From Herpetosiphon giganteus (GTDB taxonomy: Bacteria > Chloroflexota > Chloroflexia > Chloroflexales > Herpetosiphonaceae), in NCBI RefSeq assembly GCF_016907925.1, contig NZ_JAFBCZ010000013.1, positions 62,001 to 126,000 on the forward strand: a stretch of DNA of 64,000 bases. The letters run 5' to 3'. Under the pieces are notes generated by a model that ran no database searches, was not told where the DNA came from, and was given only the letters and a program-made list of their open reading frames with translations. A program made the position numbers and the translations under genes. Each line of letters opens with the position of its first letter. The stretch's first letter is position 1. Positions 1 to 9,238 of the stretch are shown in pieces.

Positions 1-1137
1 CACTTGTTGGGCGCGGCGATAGTAGGCATCGTAATAGCCCGATGAGAGCGCATAGGTGCCCAGCATAATCCGGCGGCGCACTTCAGCGCCAAACAATTGG
101 CCACGCGTTGATTCAATTTCATCAAACAGGCCTTTGCCTTCCAAGCGCACGCCATAGCGCACACCATCGAAGCGGGCCAAGTTGGTGCTACATTCTGCTG
201 GCGCAATGATGTAGTACACGGGCAAGGCATATTTAGTATGGGGCAATGAAACTTCAACGATCTCAGCGCCCAAATCCTTAATCTGCTCAATCGCCGTGCG
301 CACTGCTTTCTCGACCCCAGGCTCCATGCCTTCGACAAAATATTCGCTGGGCACGCCAACTTTGAGGCCGCGAATATCACCGGTTAGGCTGGCGCGATAG
401 TCGGGCACTGGCAAGTTGGCGCTGGTCGAATCTTTGGGATCATGGCCAGCGATCGTTTCGAGCAGCAGCGCCACATCTTCAACCGTGCGCGCAAACGGCC
501 CACATTGATCGAGCGATGAGGCAAAGGCCACCAAACCATAGCGCGAAACCCGCCCGTAGGTTGGCTTCAAGCCAACGATGCCACACAACGCGGCAGGCTG
601 ACGAATCGAGCCACCAGTATCGGTGCCGAGTGTGCCGAAGGCTTGACCAGCAGCAACCGCCGCCGCCGAACCGCCCGACGAGCCACCAGGCACGCGTTCG
701 GTATCCCATGGGTTGCGTGTACCGCCAAAAGCACTATTTTCGTTCGACGAACCCATTGCAAACTCATCCATATTGAGCTTGCCGAGAGTTACCGTGCCAG
801 CCTCATTGAGCTTGCTCACAACCGTGGCATCGTAGGGCGGAACCCAGTTTTCAAGCACTTTCGAGCCGCAGGTGGTGCGCACATCTTTGGTGACAATCAC
901 ATCTTTGATGCCCAACGGAATGCCAGTTAGGCTGCTTGCATTGCCAGCTTTGATGCGCTCGTCGGCGGCTTGGGCTTGTTGCAAGGCGAGTTCGGGCGTT
1001 TGAGTTAAATAGGAATGCAGGGTTGGCTCTAACGCGCTGATGCGTTCCAGCAGAGCCTCGGTCAGTTGCACCGAGGTAATCTCGCCGCGATCTAATTGAG
1101 CGCGGGCCTCGGCAATCGTCAATTCATGGAGGGCCAT
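1..1137 (-). CDS. gatA: Asp-tRNA(Asn)/Glu-tRNA(Gln) amidotransferase subunit A (partial)
   Basis: The 5' part of the gene (379 codons) is present and the rest runs off the left edge; the family is usually about 480 residues. The protein is the glutaminase subunit of GatCAB, which releases ammonia for conversion of misacylated Glu-tRNA(Gln) or Asp-tRNA(Asn). The amidase Ser-cisSer-Lys triad is visible: Lys78 in GIKDV, Ser153 in GGSSGGSA and Ser177 in [10 protein letters not shown]. The ATG at 1137 opens [11 protein letters not shown], typical of GatA. No gatB or gatC is seen next to it on this side. Confidence 0.95.
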   Translation of the reverse strand, partial: MALHELTIAEARAQLDRGEITSVQLTEALLERISALEPTLHSYLTQTPELALQQAQAADERIKAGNASSLTGIPLGIKDVIVTKDVRTTCGSKVLENWVPPYDATVVSKLNEAGTVTLGKLNMDEFAMGSSNENSAFGGTRNPWDTERVPGGSSGGSAAAVAAGQAFGTLGTDTGGSIRQPAALCGIVGLKPTYGRVSRYGLVAFASSLDQCGPFARTVEDVALLLETIAGHDPKDSTSANLPVPDYRASLTGDIRGLKVGVPSEYFVEGMEPGVEKAVRTAIEQIKDLGAEIVEVSLPHTKYALPVYYIIAPAECSTNLARFDGVRYGVRLEGKGLFDEIESTRGQLFGAEVRRRIMLGTYALSSGYYDAYYRRAQQV

Positions 1138-1303
1138 AATCACATCCTCACGCATGGGCTTGTTTAGTTTACCAACGCGCATTGTAGCATAGCGCATCGC
1201 TTCACGATCAAAAGCGTTGCTTTAACCTGCCCTAGCGTTTAATTTGAATTGGTTCTTAGCTGACCGAAGCAGCAATCAAGCCTTGATCGAATAGCTGAAT
1301 TAA

Positions 1304-1834
1304 TTACCAGACCTCGCCCTCACGCCATTCGACTGAAATTGGCGCAGCCAAATCGAGCGGGCCGGTTTTGGGCAAGCGCAAAATCATCACTTCTTCGTCG
1401 GGCGTTGGCTCCACGCCTTGTTCTGTACGCATCGCCAACGGGCCACGCCACAGTTCCCAGCCAAGCCGCTGGTAAAACGCCGCATCTGAAGGGCTGAGCG
1501 CTGCTAGCGCAAAATCGTCAATTGCGGTGACCAAATGGCGCAAAACATGGCTGGCATAGCCGCGTTTTTGATAATCGGGATGGGTTGCCACAGCTTCGAT
1601 ATAGGCCGTGCGGCGCGGTGCTTCGTCGCCAATTTGCAGCCAGCGCTCCACCCACATCGCATGGCTCACCAACTCGCTACCAAGCCAACCCAACACATGC
1701 ACCGGATTGGCATAATTGAGATAGGGCGCAAAATCTTCATCATAGGCCAAGCTACACATTGCTAAAATGGCTTGGCCAACATCTGGCGTAAGATCGGCAC
1801 TTTTACAGATTTGCAAGCTCAATTCAGCAGCCAT
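1304..1834 (-). CDS. GNAT N-acetyltransferase, AAC(2')-like
   Basis: A 176-residue acetyl-CoA-dependent acetyltransferase. The acetyl-CoA-binding stretch VATHPDYQKRGYASHVL is clear, followed by LSPSDAAFYQRLGWELWRGP. The latter resembles the C-terminal half of aminoglycoside 2'-N-acetyltransferases (ALYAARGW.RWQGP). I infer family membership only, not resistance. The ATG at 1834 is chosen because an AAGGAG ribosome-binding site lies just upstream; the longer frame from a TTG at 1849 would place that site inside the gene. The gene stands alone, 166 bp upstream of gatA on the same strand. Confidence 0.8.
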   Translation of the reverse strand: MAAELSLQICKSADLTPDVGQAILAMCSLAYDEDFAPYLNYANPVHVLGWLGSELVSHAMWVERWLQIGDEAPRRTAYIEAVATHPDYQKRGYASHVLRHLVTAIDDFALAALSPSDAAFYQRLGWELWRGPLAMRTEQGVEPTPDEEVMILRLPKTGPLDLAAPISVEWREGEVW

Positions 1835-1928
1835 TGGCACTCCTTTCAAAACACATGCAACTTAACCTTTAAGTGCGTTATCAGCCTAACGATTATTGTA
1901 GCTGTTTATGCAGTCCACAACGTTAATT

Positions 1929-1997
1929 TTAGGGGGTGCAGGGGGATGAAAACCCCCTGCGTTTCCCTCCGGCGGAGGGACGGAAGGGTGGCGAAAC
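1929..1997 (+). repeat. Dispersed double-hairpin repeat, family A copy 1
   Basis: The unit starts TTAGGGGGTGCAGGGGGATG and has two adjacent hairpins. The first pairs GCAGGGGG with CCCCCTGC, and the second pairs CCCTCCG with CGGAGGG. It ends ACGGAAGGGTGGCGAAAC. Five further copies occur at 10040, 16580, 38595, 48383 and 48534. An open frame runs through this copy into the next gene, but the repeat is unlikely to be coding. Confidence 0.85.
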
Positions 1998-2181
1998 CCA
2001 AGAACCCACCATTAAACCACAGAATCCAGCCAGCTGTGGGAAGTCTAGCATAGGCTGGATCGCTATTTTTGCATCGCAAGCCCGAATTCTGCTGGCGAGC
2101 ACGCAGCACCGCCTAAAGCTGAGTTTGTGTAGTATACTAGGCCACAACGCTATTCTATTCTTCTCTAGCTGGTGTGCTGCT

Positions 2182-2739
2182 ATGACCAATGCTGCGTACA
2201 CACGCCTAAAACCGCAGATCATCACCGGTCGACGGATTCTGCTGACGGCTTTTGTCACCCCGAATGATGATTATTTCGAGCCGCCCGATGGCTGGATCGA
2301 TCCGATCGAAGTTGCGCTTTATGGCAATAGTTTTGGCTGCAATTTGGCAACGCCCAATGGCAATAAACGCTATATCGATTCCTACAACCGCGATGAGGTG
2401 TTGTGGACGACCAATAGTTTAATGCAAAATTGCCAACTGCGGCCAGATTGGGGCTACTCGAATAACTCAACCCTTGATCTGAATCGGCTTTCGCGCTTTG
2501 TTAGCCGTTTTACCAAGGCGTGCGTTGCGATTTATCGCCATAACCACCCGCCAGTCACGGTTGGGATGGCAATTATTCCTGCTCAAGGCTTGCAATTGCT
2601 CGACCCCCAGACCAATTCGCCATTTGGGCCATTGGTCACCCAAGCGCGGGTCGTAGCCCAAACAGCGCTTGAGCCAGGAGCCGACGAACGTTTACTGCAA
2701 ACGATTCGCGATGGTTTATTATCTCTTGCAGGCAGCTAA
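2182..2739 (+). CDS. Hypothetical protein, 185 aa
   Basis: I do not recognise this protein. The frame is open from 1936, but that extension runs through a family A repeat. The ATG at 2182 opens MTNAAYTRLKPQIITGRRIL and is the first start beyond the repeat. The product is soluble, without signal peptide or membrane segment, with several Asn/Tyr/Trp-rich turns. It ends 43 bp before the methylmalonyl-CoA mutase gene on the same strand, so co-transcription is possible. A TATACT hexamer at 2133-2138 could be a -10 element, but no matching -35 is seen. Confidence 0.6.
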   Translation: MTNAAYTRLKPQIITGRRILLTAFVTPNDDYFEPPDGWIDPIEVALYGNSFGCNLATPNGNKRYIDSYNRDEVLWTTNSLMQNCQLRPDWGYSNNSTLDLNRLSRFVSRFTKACVAIYRHNHPPVTVGMAIIPAQGLQLLDPQTNSPFGPLVTQARVVAQTALEPGADERLLQTIRDGLLSLAGS

Positions 2740-2782
2740 AATGGTAGCTCAGTTAGCGCTCGCAGACACAATGAGGTGATTG

Positions 2783-4348
2783 ATGGGCAATCAAATTACA
2801 ACTGACGCTGGCATTCCGGTTGAGCCAATTTATCGTGATACCGACCGCCAGCCGGAGCCTGATGCTGGCCAGTTTCCCTACACGCGGGGCATTTATCCCA
2901 CCATGTATCGTGGCCGCTTGTGGACGATGCGCCAATACGCTGGCTTTGCTTCGGCCCACGAAACCAACGAACGCTTTCGCTATTTGCTTGGTCAAGGCCA
3001 AATGGGGCTTTCGGTCGCCTTCGATCTACCAACCCAGCTTGGCCTCGATTCCGACGATCCACGGGCTGAGGGTGAGGTTGGCAAGGTCGGCGTAGCCATC
3101 GATTCAATCGACGATATGGCAACCTTGTTCGCTGGCATTCCGCTGGATAAGGTCAGCACCTCGATGACGATTAACGCTCCTGCCAGCGTGCTCTTGCTGT
3201 TGTATGAGTTGGTTGGGGCGCAACAGGGCGCTGCATCCAAAACGCTCACGGGCACGATTCAAAATGATATTCTCAAGGAATATGCCGCCCGTGGAACCTA
3301 TATTTTCCCGCCACGGCCTTCGATGCGGCTGATTACCGATACCTTTGCCTATTGCGCCGAACGGATTCCACGCTGGAATACGATTAGCATCAGCGGCTAT
3401 CACATTCGCGAGGCTGGAGCGACTGCGGTGCAAGAATTGGCCTTTACTTTGGCCAATGGCATCGCCTACGTCCAAGCAGCGATCGATGCAGGTTTACACG
3501 TCGATGAATTTGGCCCGCGTTTGTCGTTCTTCTTCAATGCCCACAACAATTTCTTTGAAGAGATTGCCAAGTTTCGCGCTGCCCGCCGTATGTGGGCCAC
3601 GATTATGCGCGAGCGCTTTGGCGCAAGCGACGAACGCGCCTTGACCTTGCGCTTCCACACCCAAACTGGCGGCTCGACTTTGACCTCGCAACAGCCGCTC
3701 AATAACGTGGTGCGCGTAACTTTGCAAGCCTTGGCGGCGGTGATGGGCGGCACCCAATCGCTGCATACCAACGGCTTTGATGAGGCACTTTCGTTGCCCA
3801 CCACCGAAGCAGCAACCCTTGCGTTGCGCACCCAACAAGTCATCGCCTATGAAAGCGGCGTGACCGCCAGCGCCGATCCGTTGGGTGGCTCGTATTTGGT
3901 CGAAAGCATGACCGACGAGATTGAGCAACGCGCCTTGGCATTAATTCGCCATATCGACGATTTGGGCGGCGCGGTGCGCGCTGTCGAGGATGGTTTTATC
4001 CAAGCCCAAATTATGGATACCGCCTACGAGTATCAAAATCGGGTCGAAAGTGGCGAGCAACTGGTCATCGGGGTCAATAAATTTGTTACCGATGATGCGC
4101 CAGTGCCAATCTTCAAGCCCAACGAAGCAGTGGCCGCCGAGCAATGCGCTAAATTGGCCAAACTGCGTGCCGAGCGCGATCAAGCGGCAGTTGATGCAGC
4201 CTTGGCCGATTTGCAACGCGCTGCTGAAGGCACCGCCAACGTGCTCGAACCAATGCGCGAAGCCTTGAGTCGGCGGGCAACCGTTGGCGAAGTGTGTGGA
4301 GTTTTGCGCACGATGTGGGGAGAATATCGACCTGATGTCGCGATCTAA
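2783..4348 (+). CDS. Methylmalonyl-CoA mutase large (catalytic) subunit
   Basis: A 521-residue TIM-barrel subunit of an adenosylcobalamin-dependent acyl-CoA mutase interconverting methylmalonyl-CoA and succinyl-CoA. Diagnostic stretches are [21 protein letters not shown] (Tyr52 in QYAGF favours methylmalonyl-CoA over isobutyryl-CoA mutases), [12 protein letters not shown] and [17 protein letters not shown]. The C-terminal B12-binding domain of the fused form is absent, so a separate small subunit must be encoded elsewhere. ATG 2783 sits 4 nt after AGGTG; a TTG one codon earlier is too close to that site. The end overlaps the next small gene by 14 nt. Confidence 0.93.
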   Translation: MGNQITTDAGIPVEPIYRDTDRQPEPDAGQFPYTRGIYPTMYRGRLWTMRQYAGFASAHETNERFRYLLGQGQMGLSVAFDLPTQLGLDSDDPRAEGEVGKVGVAIDSIDDMATLFAGIPLDKVSTSMTINAPASVLLLLYELVGAQQGAASKTLTGTIQNDILKEYAARGTYIFPPRPSMRLITDTFAYCAERIPRWNTISISGYHIREAGATAVQELAFTLANGIAYVQAAIDAGLHVDEFGPRLSFFFNAHNNFFEEIAKFRAARRMWATIMRERFGASDERALTLRFHTQTGGSTLTSQQPLNNVVRVTLQALAAVMGGTQSLHTNGFDEALSLPTTEAATLALRTQQVIAYESGVTASADPLGGSYLVESMTDEIEQRALALIRHIDDLGGAVRAVEDGFIQAQIMDTAYEYQNRVESGEQLVIGVNKFVTDDAPVPIFKPNEAVAAEQCAKLAKLRAERDQAAVDAALADLQRAAEGTANVLEPMREALSRRATVGEVCGVLRTMWGEYRPDVAI

Positions 4349-4508
4349 GGGTCTTGTTTTAGCGAGCGTCGTGCTGATCGTGCTGATCATCACGACGCTC
4401 GCACCCAATCTATTTGAGCAAATCGATGGCCGGATTGGCAGCTATATTATGGTTGGAGTGGCGCTGGCGGCGGTTGCTGCTTGGTGGTGGCGACGCAAAC
4501 AAGCCTAG
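4335..4508 (+). CDS. Small two-helix membrane protein, 57 aa
   Basis: A 57-residue product beginning [13 protein letters not shown]. It has one hydrophobic helix at about residues 6-23 and a second at about 35-50, ending WWWRRKQA. The start overlaps the end of the mutase gene by 14 nt, which suggests translational coupling. Its stop codon overlaps by 4 bp the stop of the convergent recQ gene. The function is unknown; the overlap and sensible topology support it being real. Confidence 0.6.
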   Translation: MSRSKGLVLASVVLIVLIITTLAPNLFEQIDGRIGSYIMVGVALAAVAAWWWRRKQA

Positions 4509-7099
4509 TTTTCAGCTTTGCCAGTCGTAATCAAACTCAGCAAATCTGCGCCCCACTGGGCTAATTTTTGGCTACCAATGCCTTTGATCGTGCTTAATTC
4601 GTGGCTGCTGGTTGGCTGATAGGCAGCTAAATCAAACAACACACTATCGGGAATAATCATATAGTGCGGCAGATTAAGCTTGCGGGCTTGCTCGGAGCGC
4701 CAGCTTTTGAGCGCCAGCAACAGTTCACCATCGGCCTGCAATTGCTCAGTTTGGGCCGAATCGCGCTTGCCCTGAATATTCAAGGCTGGCAGGCTTTGCG
4801 GGTTGTTCAAGGCCGCGCGGCCAGCACTATTTAATGCCAACAACGGATACAAACCCTGCTGCTGGCGATCCAGCAAATGGGCCTCGACCAAGGCCTCAAT
4901 CACCGCCTCAATTTGTTCCATCGTTACGTGCGCCAACACCCCGTGATCAGGCGAGCGTTTGGCATCGCTCGAACCTTTGAGCAAACGCGCCAAACCAGTA
5001 CGCCCCAAGGGATATGGCAAGCGAGTCAGGGTTGCGAGCACTTGCAGCGCAATATCACGCTGTTGATTGCCAGTGCGTTTGGGAGCCGCCGTCACGACCA
5101 CCAAGGTTGCGCCTTGATAGGCCAAACTGCCAGCATCAACCAACACATCAATTTCAGCGCGAATCGAATCGAACGAGCGCTCGGAGAGTGCCCCAAATAA
5201 TGGATGCGAGCTATAGCCCCGTGAGCCAGCCAAAATATGGGCCAGATCGCGGCTACTGAGTTGTTGGGGATGTTCGCGCACCGCCTCGACGATAATTCGT
5301 TGATGGTCGCTGATTGCGCCGCCATTGCCCCAATTGGCGCTCACCAAGGGCATGGTTTGCGGCTGCAAGCTGCTTGGTGGACGACTAATACTGATGCGGC
5401 CCGATTGGCAAATATCGCAGGCATTGCCACAAGCAGGCAAGCGTTGGCCAAACTGCGCCGCCAAAATCCGATGCCGACAATGACTCGCTTCAACGTATTG
5501 CGTCAGCGAATCGAGTTGACGCTCTTGGGTGCTGCGCCATTGCTTCAACACCTGATACATCCGTTCGCGAGTATCTTTGGGCGATGGCAGCACTTCGAGC
5601 AAGACCTCGCGGGCCACGCCTTCGTAGCCAAGCAAGCCTTGTTCTTGCCATTCGAGCAGTTTTGGCTCAAGTTCGCTAGGGGCAATGCGCAGAGCGGCGG
5701 CCAAATCGTGGCTATCAACATCTTGCCACCAGCGGCCAAGGCTAAACCACTCGCAAAGTTGGTTGATTTCGGGCGTTGCAGGTGCTTCGCCACGGCGCAA
5801 TTTACAAACCCGTGGCAAATCGAAATGGCGACGCAACAGCCCAACATGCTCCAAAATGCCGAGGCCAACCCGCAAACGGGTTTCATCGAAGCCAGAAAGC
5901 TCCATCAAATGGGCCTGATTAATCGTACCTTGGCCTTTGCCAATTTGGCCCAAAACTGCTTTATAGAGTTCGCGTAATTCTTCAACCCCAAAATGGCTGC
6001 TTTCGAGCCATTCCTTGAGCTGGCGTTTATCGAAAAAGTTGTAGAGCATAATGCAACGCGAAATTTGACCATCGCGGCCAGCCCGCCCCGCCTCTTGAGC
6101 ATAATCTTCGAGCGATTTGGGCAAATTGGCGTGAATCACCGCCCGCACATCGCGCTTATCCACACCCATGCCAAAGGCAATTGTCGCCACAATCACCCGA
6201 GTTTCGCCGCGCATAAAGCGATCTTGGATGGCATCGCGGTCGGGGCAGCCAGCATGATAGGCTTCGGCCACAACCCCAGCTTGGCGCAGGCGCTCGGCTA
6301 TTTCTTCGCAGCTATTGCGCGAGCGCGCATAAACGATAATTGCGCCATTAATTTGCTGACACAAGCTCAAAATTGCTGCTTGTTTTTTCTCTTTGTTGGA
6401 GGCTTTGAGCAACTCGAAGTGCAAGTTTGGCCGAAAAACATTGGTGCGCACCGTTTCTAAATCGCCAAGCTGCTCGCAGATGGCTTTTTCGGTTGCTGGA
6501 CTAGCGGTTGCCGTCAAGCCCAAAACCAGCGGATTGCCAAGCACGCGCAATGCTTCGCGAATAAAAAGATAATCGGGGCGAAACGAAAAACCCCACAACG
6601 ACACACAATGCGCTTCATCGACCACAAATAGCGAGATGCCAACTTGCTGCAAGGCATAGAGAAATTGACGTTGGCGCAAACGCTCGGGCGCAACATAAAC
6701 CAATTTATAACGCCCTTCGCTCAAACCACGCAAGCGCGTGCGCACCTCATCAAACGGAATTGCGCTGTTGATAAAGGTCGCTTGTTCGCGCACTGCCTCG
6801 GGCAAACCATCAAGCTGATCTTTCATCAACGCAATCAAGGGCGAGATCACGATCGTGGCGTGAGGCAGTAGCAACGCTGGTAATTGGTAGCAGAGCGATT
6901 TACCAGCGCCAGTTGGCATCAAGGCGAGGGTTGATCGGCCTGCCATCACCCGTTCGATGACTTGTTGCTGACCGCTGCGAAAGCCAGGCAAGCCAAAATG
7001 CTCGCGGAGGGCTTCGGTCAACTCATTGGCTAAGGCCGTCGGCTGGGCTTCAGCTTCATCGAAGGTAAAAAGCGGGGTTTCAGGATCAACCAAAGTCAT
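4505..7099 (-). CDS. recQ: RecQ family ATP-dependent DNA helicase
   Basis: An 864-residue 3'-5' superfamily 2 helicase, longer than E. coli RecQ (609). Walker A MPTGAGKS lies at about 61-68, DEAH at 161-164 and motif VI QEAGRAGRDG at 335-344. Zinc-binding cysteines are at 541, 557, 561 and 564, and a C-terminal HRDC-like domain includes HELSTIKGIGSQKLAQWG. About 190 residues separate motif VI from the zinc cysteines, far more than in E. coli, and contain a winged-helix-like stretch. The aromatic-rich loop reads SLWGFSFRPDY instead of the usual SQWGHDFRPEY. ATG 7099 is used because GAGG lies 5 nt upstream; 27 codons of further open frame lack such a site. Confidence 0.92.
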   Translation of the reverse strand: MTLVDPETPLFTFDEAEAQPTALANELTEALREHFGLPGFRSGQQQVIERVMAGRSTLALMPTGAGKSLCYQLPALLLPHATIVISPLIALMKDQLDGLPEAVREQATFINSAIPFDEVRTRLRGLSEGRYKLVYVAPERLRQRQFLYALQQVGISLFVVDEAHCVSLWGFSFRPDYLFIREALRVLGNPLVLGLTATASPATEKAICEQLGDLETVRTNVFRPNLHFELLKASNKEKKQAAILSLCQQINGAIIVYARSRNSCEEIAERLRQAGVVAEAYHAGCPDRDAIQDRFMRGETRVIVATIAFGMGVDKRDVRAVIHANLPKSLEDYAQEAGRAGRDGQISRCIMLYNFFDKRQLKEWLESSHFGVEELRELYKAVLGQIGKGQGTINQAHLMELSGFDETRLRVGLGILEHVGLLRRHFDLPRVCKLRRGEAPATPEINQLCEWFSLGRWWQDVDSHDLAAALRIAPSELEPKLLEWQEQGLLGYEGVAREVLLEVLPSPKDTRERMYQVLKQWRSTQERQLDSLTQYVEASHCRHRILAAQFGQRLPACGNACDICQSGRISISRPPSSLQPQTMPLVSANWGNGGAISDHQRIIVEAVREHPQQLSSRDLAHILAGSRGYSSHPLFGALSERSFDSIRAEIDVLVDAGSLAYQGATLVVVTAAPKRTGNQQRDIALQVLATLTRLPYPLGRTGLARLLKGSSDAKRSPDHGVLAHVTMEQIEAVIEALVEAHLLDRQQQGLYPLLALNSAGRAALNNPQSLPALNIQGKRDSAQTEQLQADGELLLALKSWRSEQARKLNLPHYMIIPDSVLFDLAAYQPTSSHELSTIKGIGSQKLAQWGADLLSLITTGKAEN

Positions 7100-7277
7100 A
7101 AGAGCCTCAAAAGTAGCAAATCTGTTTGTAAGCATATCACATGATTGAATCGTGGATGACAGCCAGTAACAAGCGATCATGGATCAGTTTTCAGGGTTCA
7201 GAGTTGATGAAACCACGAAGATCGCGAAGCAGATTCAAACATTGATTCCCAAATATCAAAGCAATGCCAACTTTTGC

Positions 7278-7784
7278 TTAGGTATTGAACACTTGCAGAT
7301 AAATTGTAAGCAGCTGATCGCTCGGCTGCAATTGCACCACCAAGATTTTGTAGCTTTTGCCATTAACAAATTGATAGACATAGCGATATTGTTCAGGTTG
7401 CAGATTTAATGTATCAAGCTGCCACCAAGCCTCAGCTTCAGGATACGGTGCATGTTGGGTTGCAAAGAGGGTTTCTTTGGTGTGAAGCACCTCGGTAATC
7501 GGCACATTTGTCAGCCATGCATCCAATGCCGAGGCGGGCAAATCGAAGCGCGCAATCACCATCGTATCTAAGGCCGCTTCGCCTTGCGTATGCACATTCG
7601 TTGCCTCAGCAGGAATCGCAAAGCCCATAAATTGCTCAATCTCGGCGCAATTCAACGGGCTACTCAAATCACGCAAGGCTGATTCAACCGTCGCATCATG
7701 GGTTGGTTGCGCACGAGACTGGCAGCCAAGCAAGGCCACGCTAAGCAGTAAAAGTATCATTAATCGGCGATTTATCGGCTGCAT
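7278..7784 (-). CDS. Lipoprotein, paralogue of the 8554-9060 gene
   Basis: A 168-residue predicted lipoprotein. ATG 7784 opens MQPINRRLMILLLLSVALLGC, a short signal peptide ending in a lipobox (LLGC). The body contains FMGFAIPAEATNVHTQGEA and ends QPSDQLLTIYLQVFNT. It is nearly identical over most of its length to the product of 8554-9060, also at DNA level, indicating recent duplication. It starts 8 nt after the stop of the middle gene, so the three genes form one operon. The function is unknown. Confidence 0.75.
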   Translation of the reverse strand: MQPINRRLMILLLLSVALLGCQSRAQPTHDATVESALRDLSSPLNCAEIEQFMGFAIPAEATNVHTQGEAALDTMVIARFDLPASALDAWLTNVPITEVLHTKETLFATQHAPYPEAEAWWQLDTLNLQPEQYRYVYQFVNGKSYKILVVQLQPSDQLLTIYLQVFNT

Positions 7785-7791
7785 ACAAACT

Positions 7792-8496
7792 CTATTCTGC
7801 TGGACGAATGCCAAAGACAAACAAGCCAGCGCTCGTTTCGGGAAACGCAATCACCCGAATCATGAAGCCTTGATAGCGCACTTCATCGCCAACCATCACA
7901 AGCATGTTGAAATGTTCGGCAGCGTTGCCGAGCGTCTCAGGTGTTGTTGCCCGTAAATCAACATGTGGTTGGTTGGTGCTTGGATCAAGTTGCCAATTGG
8001 TTGGGTGTAGATCCAGATCAGTTGTGCCAGCATAGGCATTGAGTGGCAAGAACTTAATTGTTTCTTGCGATTTTTGATCGCTAGGCAACGCTGGCGGCTG
8101 ATCGGCAAGTTTGGTTACGCCAACTGTCACCTTTTGCGAATCAACGGCAATCGCACGCACTTGATAATTGGCAACAGGGATTATGCTTCCCAGTTGGGTC
8201 GTAATTCGATAGCGATAGGCAGCTTGATCGAACCCGAGATCAAGCCTGATTAAATGAGGAGTCTGCGCTAGATCCTCAGCGAGAGATGGAATAGCCCCAA
8301 TCGATAGTTGATCAATCCCATCATCAGTTCCAAATGGAATCGTAATGATTTTTTCTTGGTTTAGGCCAAACGTTGGCGTTGGCCTAAACGTTGCGATTGG
8401 CTGGATACTGGTTGGGATTGGGGTGATTACGGTTTGAGGGTTGCAACTACTCAACATCAGCAGGCACAAACCCAAACCCCAACGCTGATATTTCAT
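7792..8496 (-). CDS. Lipoprotein of unknown function
   Basis: A 234-residue predicted lipoprotein. ATG 8496 opens MKYQRWGLGLCLLMLSSCNP with the lipobox cysteine at residue 18, followed by a Thr/Pro/Ile-rich linker. The mature part is soluble and beta-rich (for example MLVMVGDEVRYQGFMIRVIAF). It is the middle gene of the operon, between two copies of a duplicated lipoprotein gene. An AGGGGGAGATGC stretch upstream supplies the ribosome-binding site. I do not recognise the family. Confidence 0.75.
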   Translation of the reverse strand: MKYQRWGLGLCLLMLSSCNPQTVITPIPTSIQPIATFRPTPTFGLNQEKIITIPFGTDDGIDQLSIGAIPSLAEDLAQTPHLIRLDLGFDQAAYRYRITTQLGSIIPVANYQVRAIAVDSQKVTVGVTKLADQPPALPSDQKSQETIKFLPLNAYAGTTDLDLHPTNWQLDPSTNQPHVDLRATTPETLGNAAEHFNMLVMVGDEVRYQGFMIRVIAFPETSAGLFVFGIRPAE

Positions 8497-8553
8497 GCAT
8501 CTCCCCCTTAACCAGCATCGCTGCGCCAAATGGCCAGGTAATCATCCAAATAA

Positions 8554-9060
8554 TTAGGTATTGAACACTTGCAGATAAATCGTCAGCAGCTGATCGCTCG
8601 GCTGTAGTTGCACTACCAAGATTTGATAGCTTTTGCCATTGATAAATTGATAGCCATAGCGATATTGTTCAGGTTGCAGATTTAATGTATCAAGCTGCCA
8701 CCATGGCTTTGCCTCTGGATATGGAGCTGGCAAACTAGCAAAAAGATCAGGCGTATGTTGCAGCGCCTCGGTAATCGGCACGGTCGTCAACCATGCATCC
8801 AATGCCGAAGCGGGCAAATCGAAGCGCGCAATCACCATCGTATCTAAGGCCGCTTCGCCTTGCGTATGCACATTCGTTGCCTCAGCAGGAATTGCAAAGC
8901 CCATAAACTGCTCAATCTCGGCGCGACTCAACAGGCTACTGAGATCACGCAAGGCTGATTCAACCGTCGCATCATGGTTTGGTTGCCAACGGGCTTGGCA
9001 GCCAAGCAAGGCCACGCTAAGCAGTAAAAGTATCATTAATCGATACCTTATTGGGAACAT
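8554..9060 (-). CDS. Lipoprotein, first gene of the operon
   Basis: A 168-residue lipoprotein beginning MFPIRYRLMILLLLSVALLGC at ATG 9060. It matches the 7278-7784 product almost throughout, differing mainly after PITEAL, where the segments QHTPDLFASLPAP and HTKETLFATQHAP diverge. A promoter is visible 51-80 bp upstream. The two copies presumably have related extracytoplasmic roles, but no function can be read from the sequence. Confidence 0.75.
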   Translation of the reverse strand: MFPIRYRLMILLLLSVALLGCQARWQPNHDATVESALRDLSSLLSRAEIEQFMGFAIPAEATNVHTQGEAALDTMVIARFDLPASALDAWLTTVPITEALQHTPDLFASLPAPYPEAKPWWQLDTLNLQPEQYRYGYQFINGKSYQILVVQLQPSDQLLTIYLQVFNT

Positions 9061-9110
9061 AGAAGTCTCTCTACTGTCGAAGATTAAAGCCAGCCAATAT
9101 CTCAAGAGCT

Positions 9111-9140
9111 ACTATAGCAAGCCAACCCAAAGCATGTCAA
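9111..9140 (-). promoter_or_regulatory. Promoter of the lipoprotein operon
   Basis: On the minus strand TTGACA (9140-9135) and TATAGT (9116-9111) are separated by 18 bp. This is a near-consensus housekeeping promoter. Transcription would start near 9104 and leave a leader of about 44 nt before ATG 9060. Confidence 0.75.
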
Positions 9141-9180
9141 GGGTAATTTAATGCTAGGTTAATATAGTACTTTTATCAAT

Positions 9181-9213
9181 AAAAAAGCCTGCTCCAAAGG
9201 TTTAGAGCAGGCT
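9181..9213 (-). terminator. Intrinsic terminator after the MBL-fold gene
   Basis: On the minus strand GCCTGCTC pairs with GAGCAGGC around a 10-nt loop and is followed by six T. It lies 26 bp past the stop of the gene at 9239-9919. Confidence 0.85.
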
Positions 9214-9238
9214 ACGATATATATCAAATAGAGTGAAA

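Noticed and set aside
2747-2772. tRNA D-arm-like string (GGTAGCTCAGTTAGCGCTC) before the mutase gene
   Set aside because: No anticodon or T arm follows; too short to be a tRNA or a convincing tRNA remnant.
5237-5977. 246-codon open frame opposite recQ
   Set aside because: Antisense shadow of the helicase gene without a ribosome-binding site or recognisable product.
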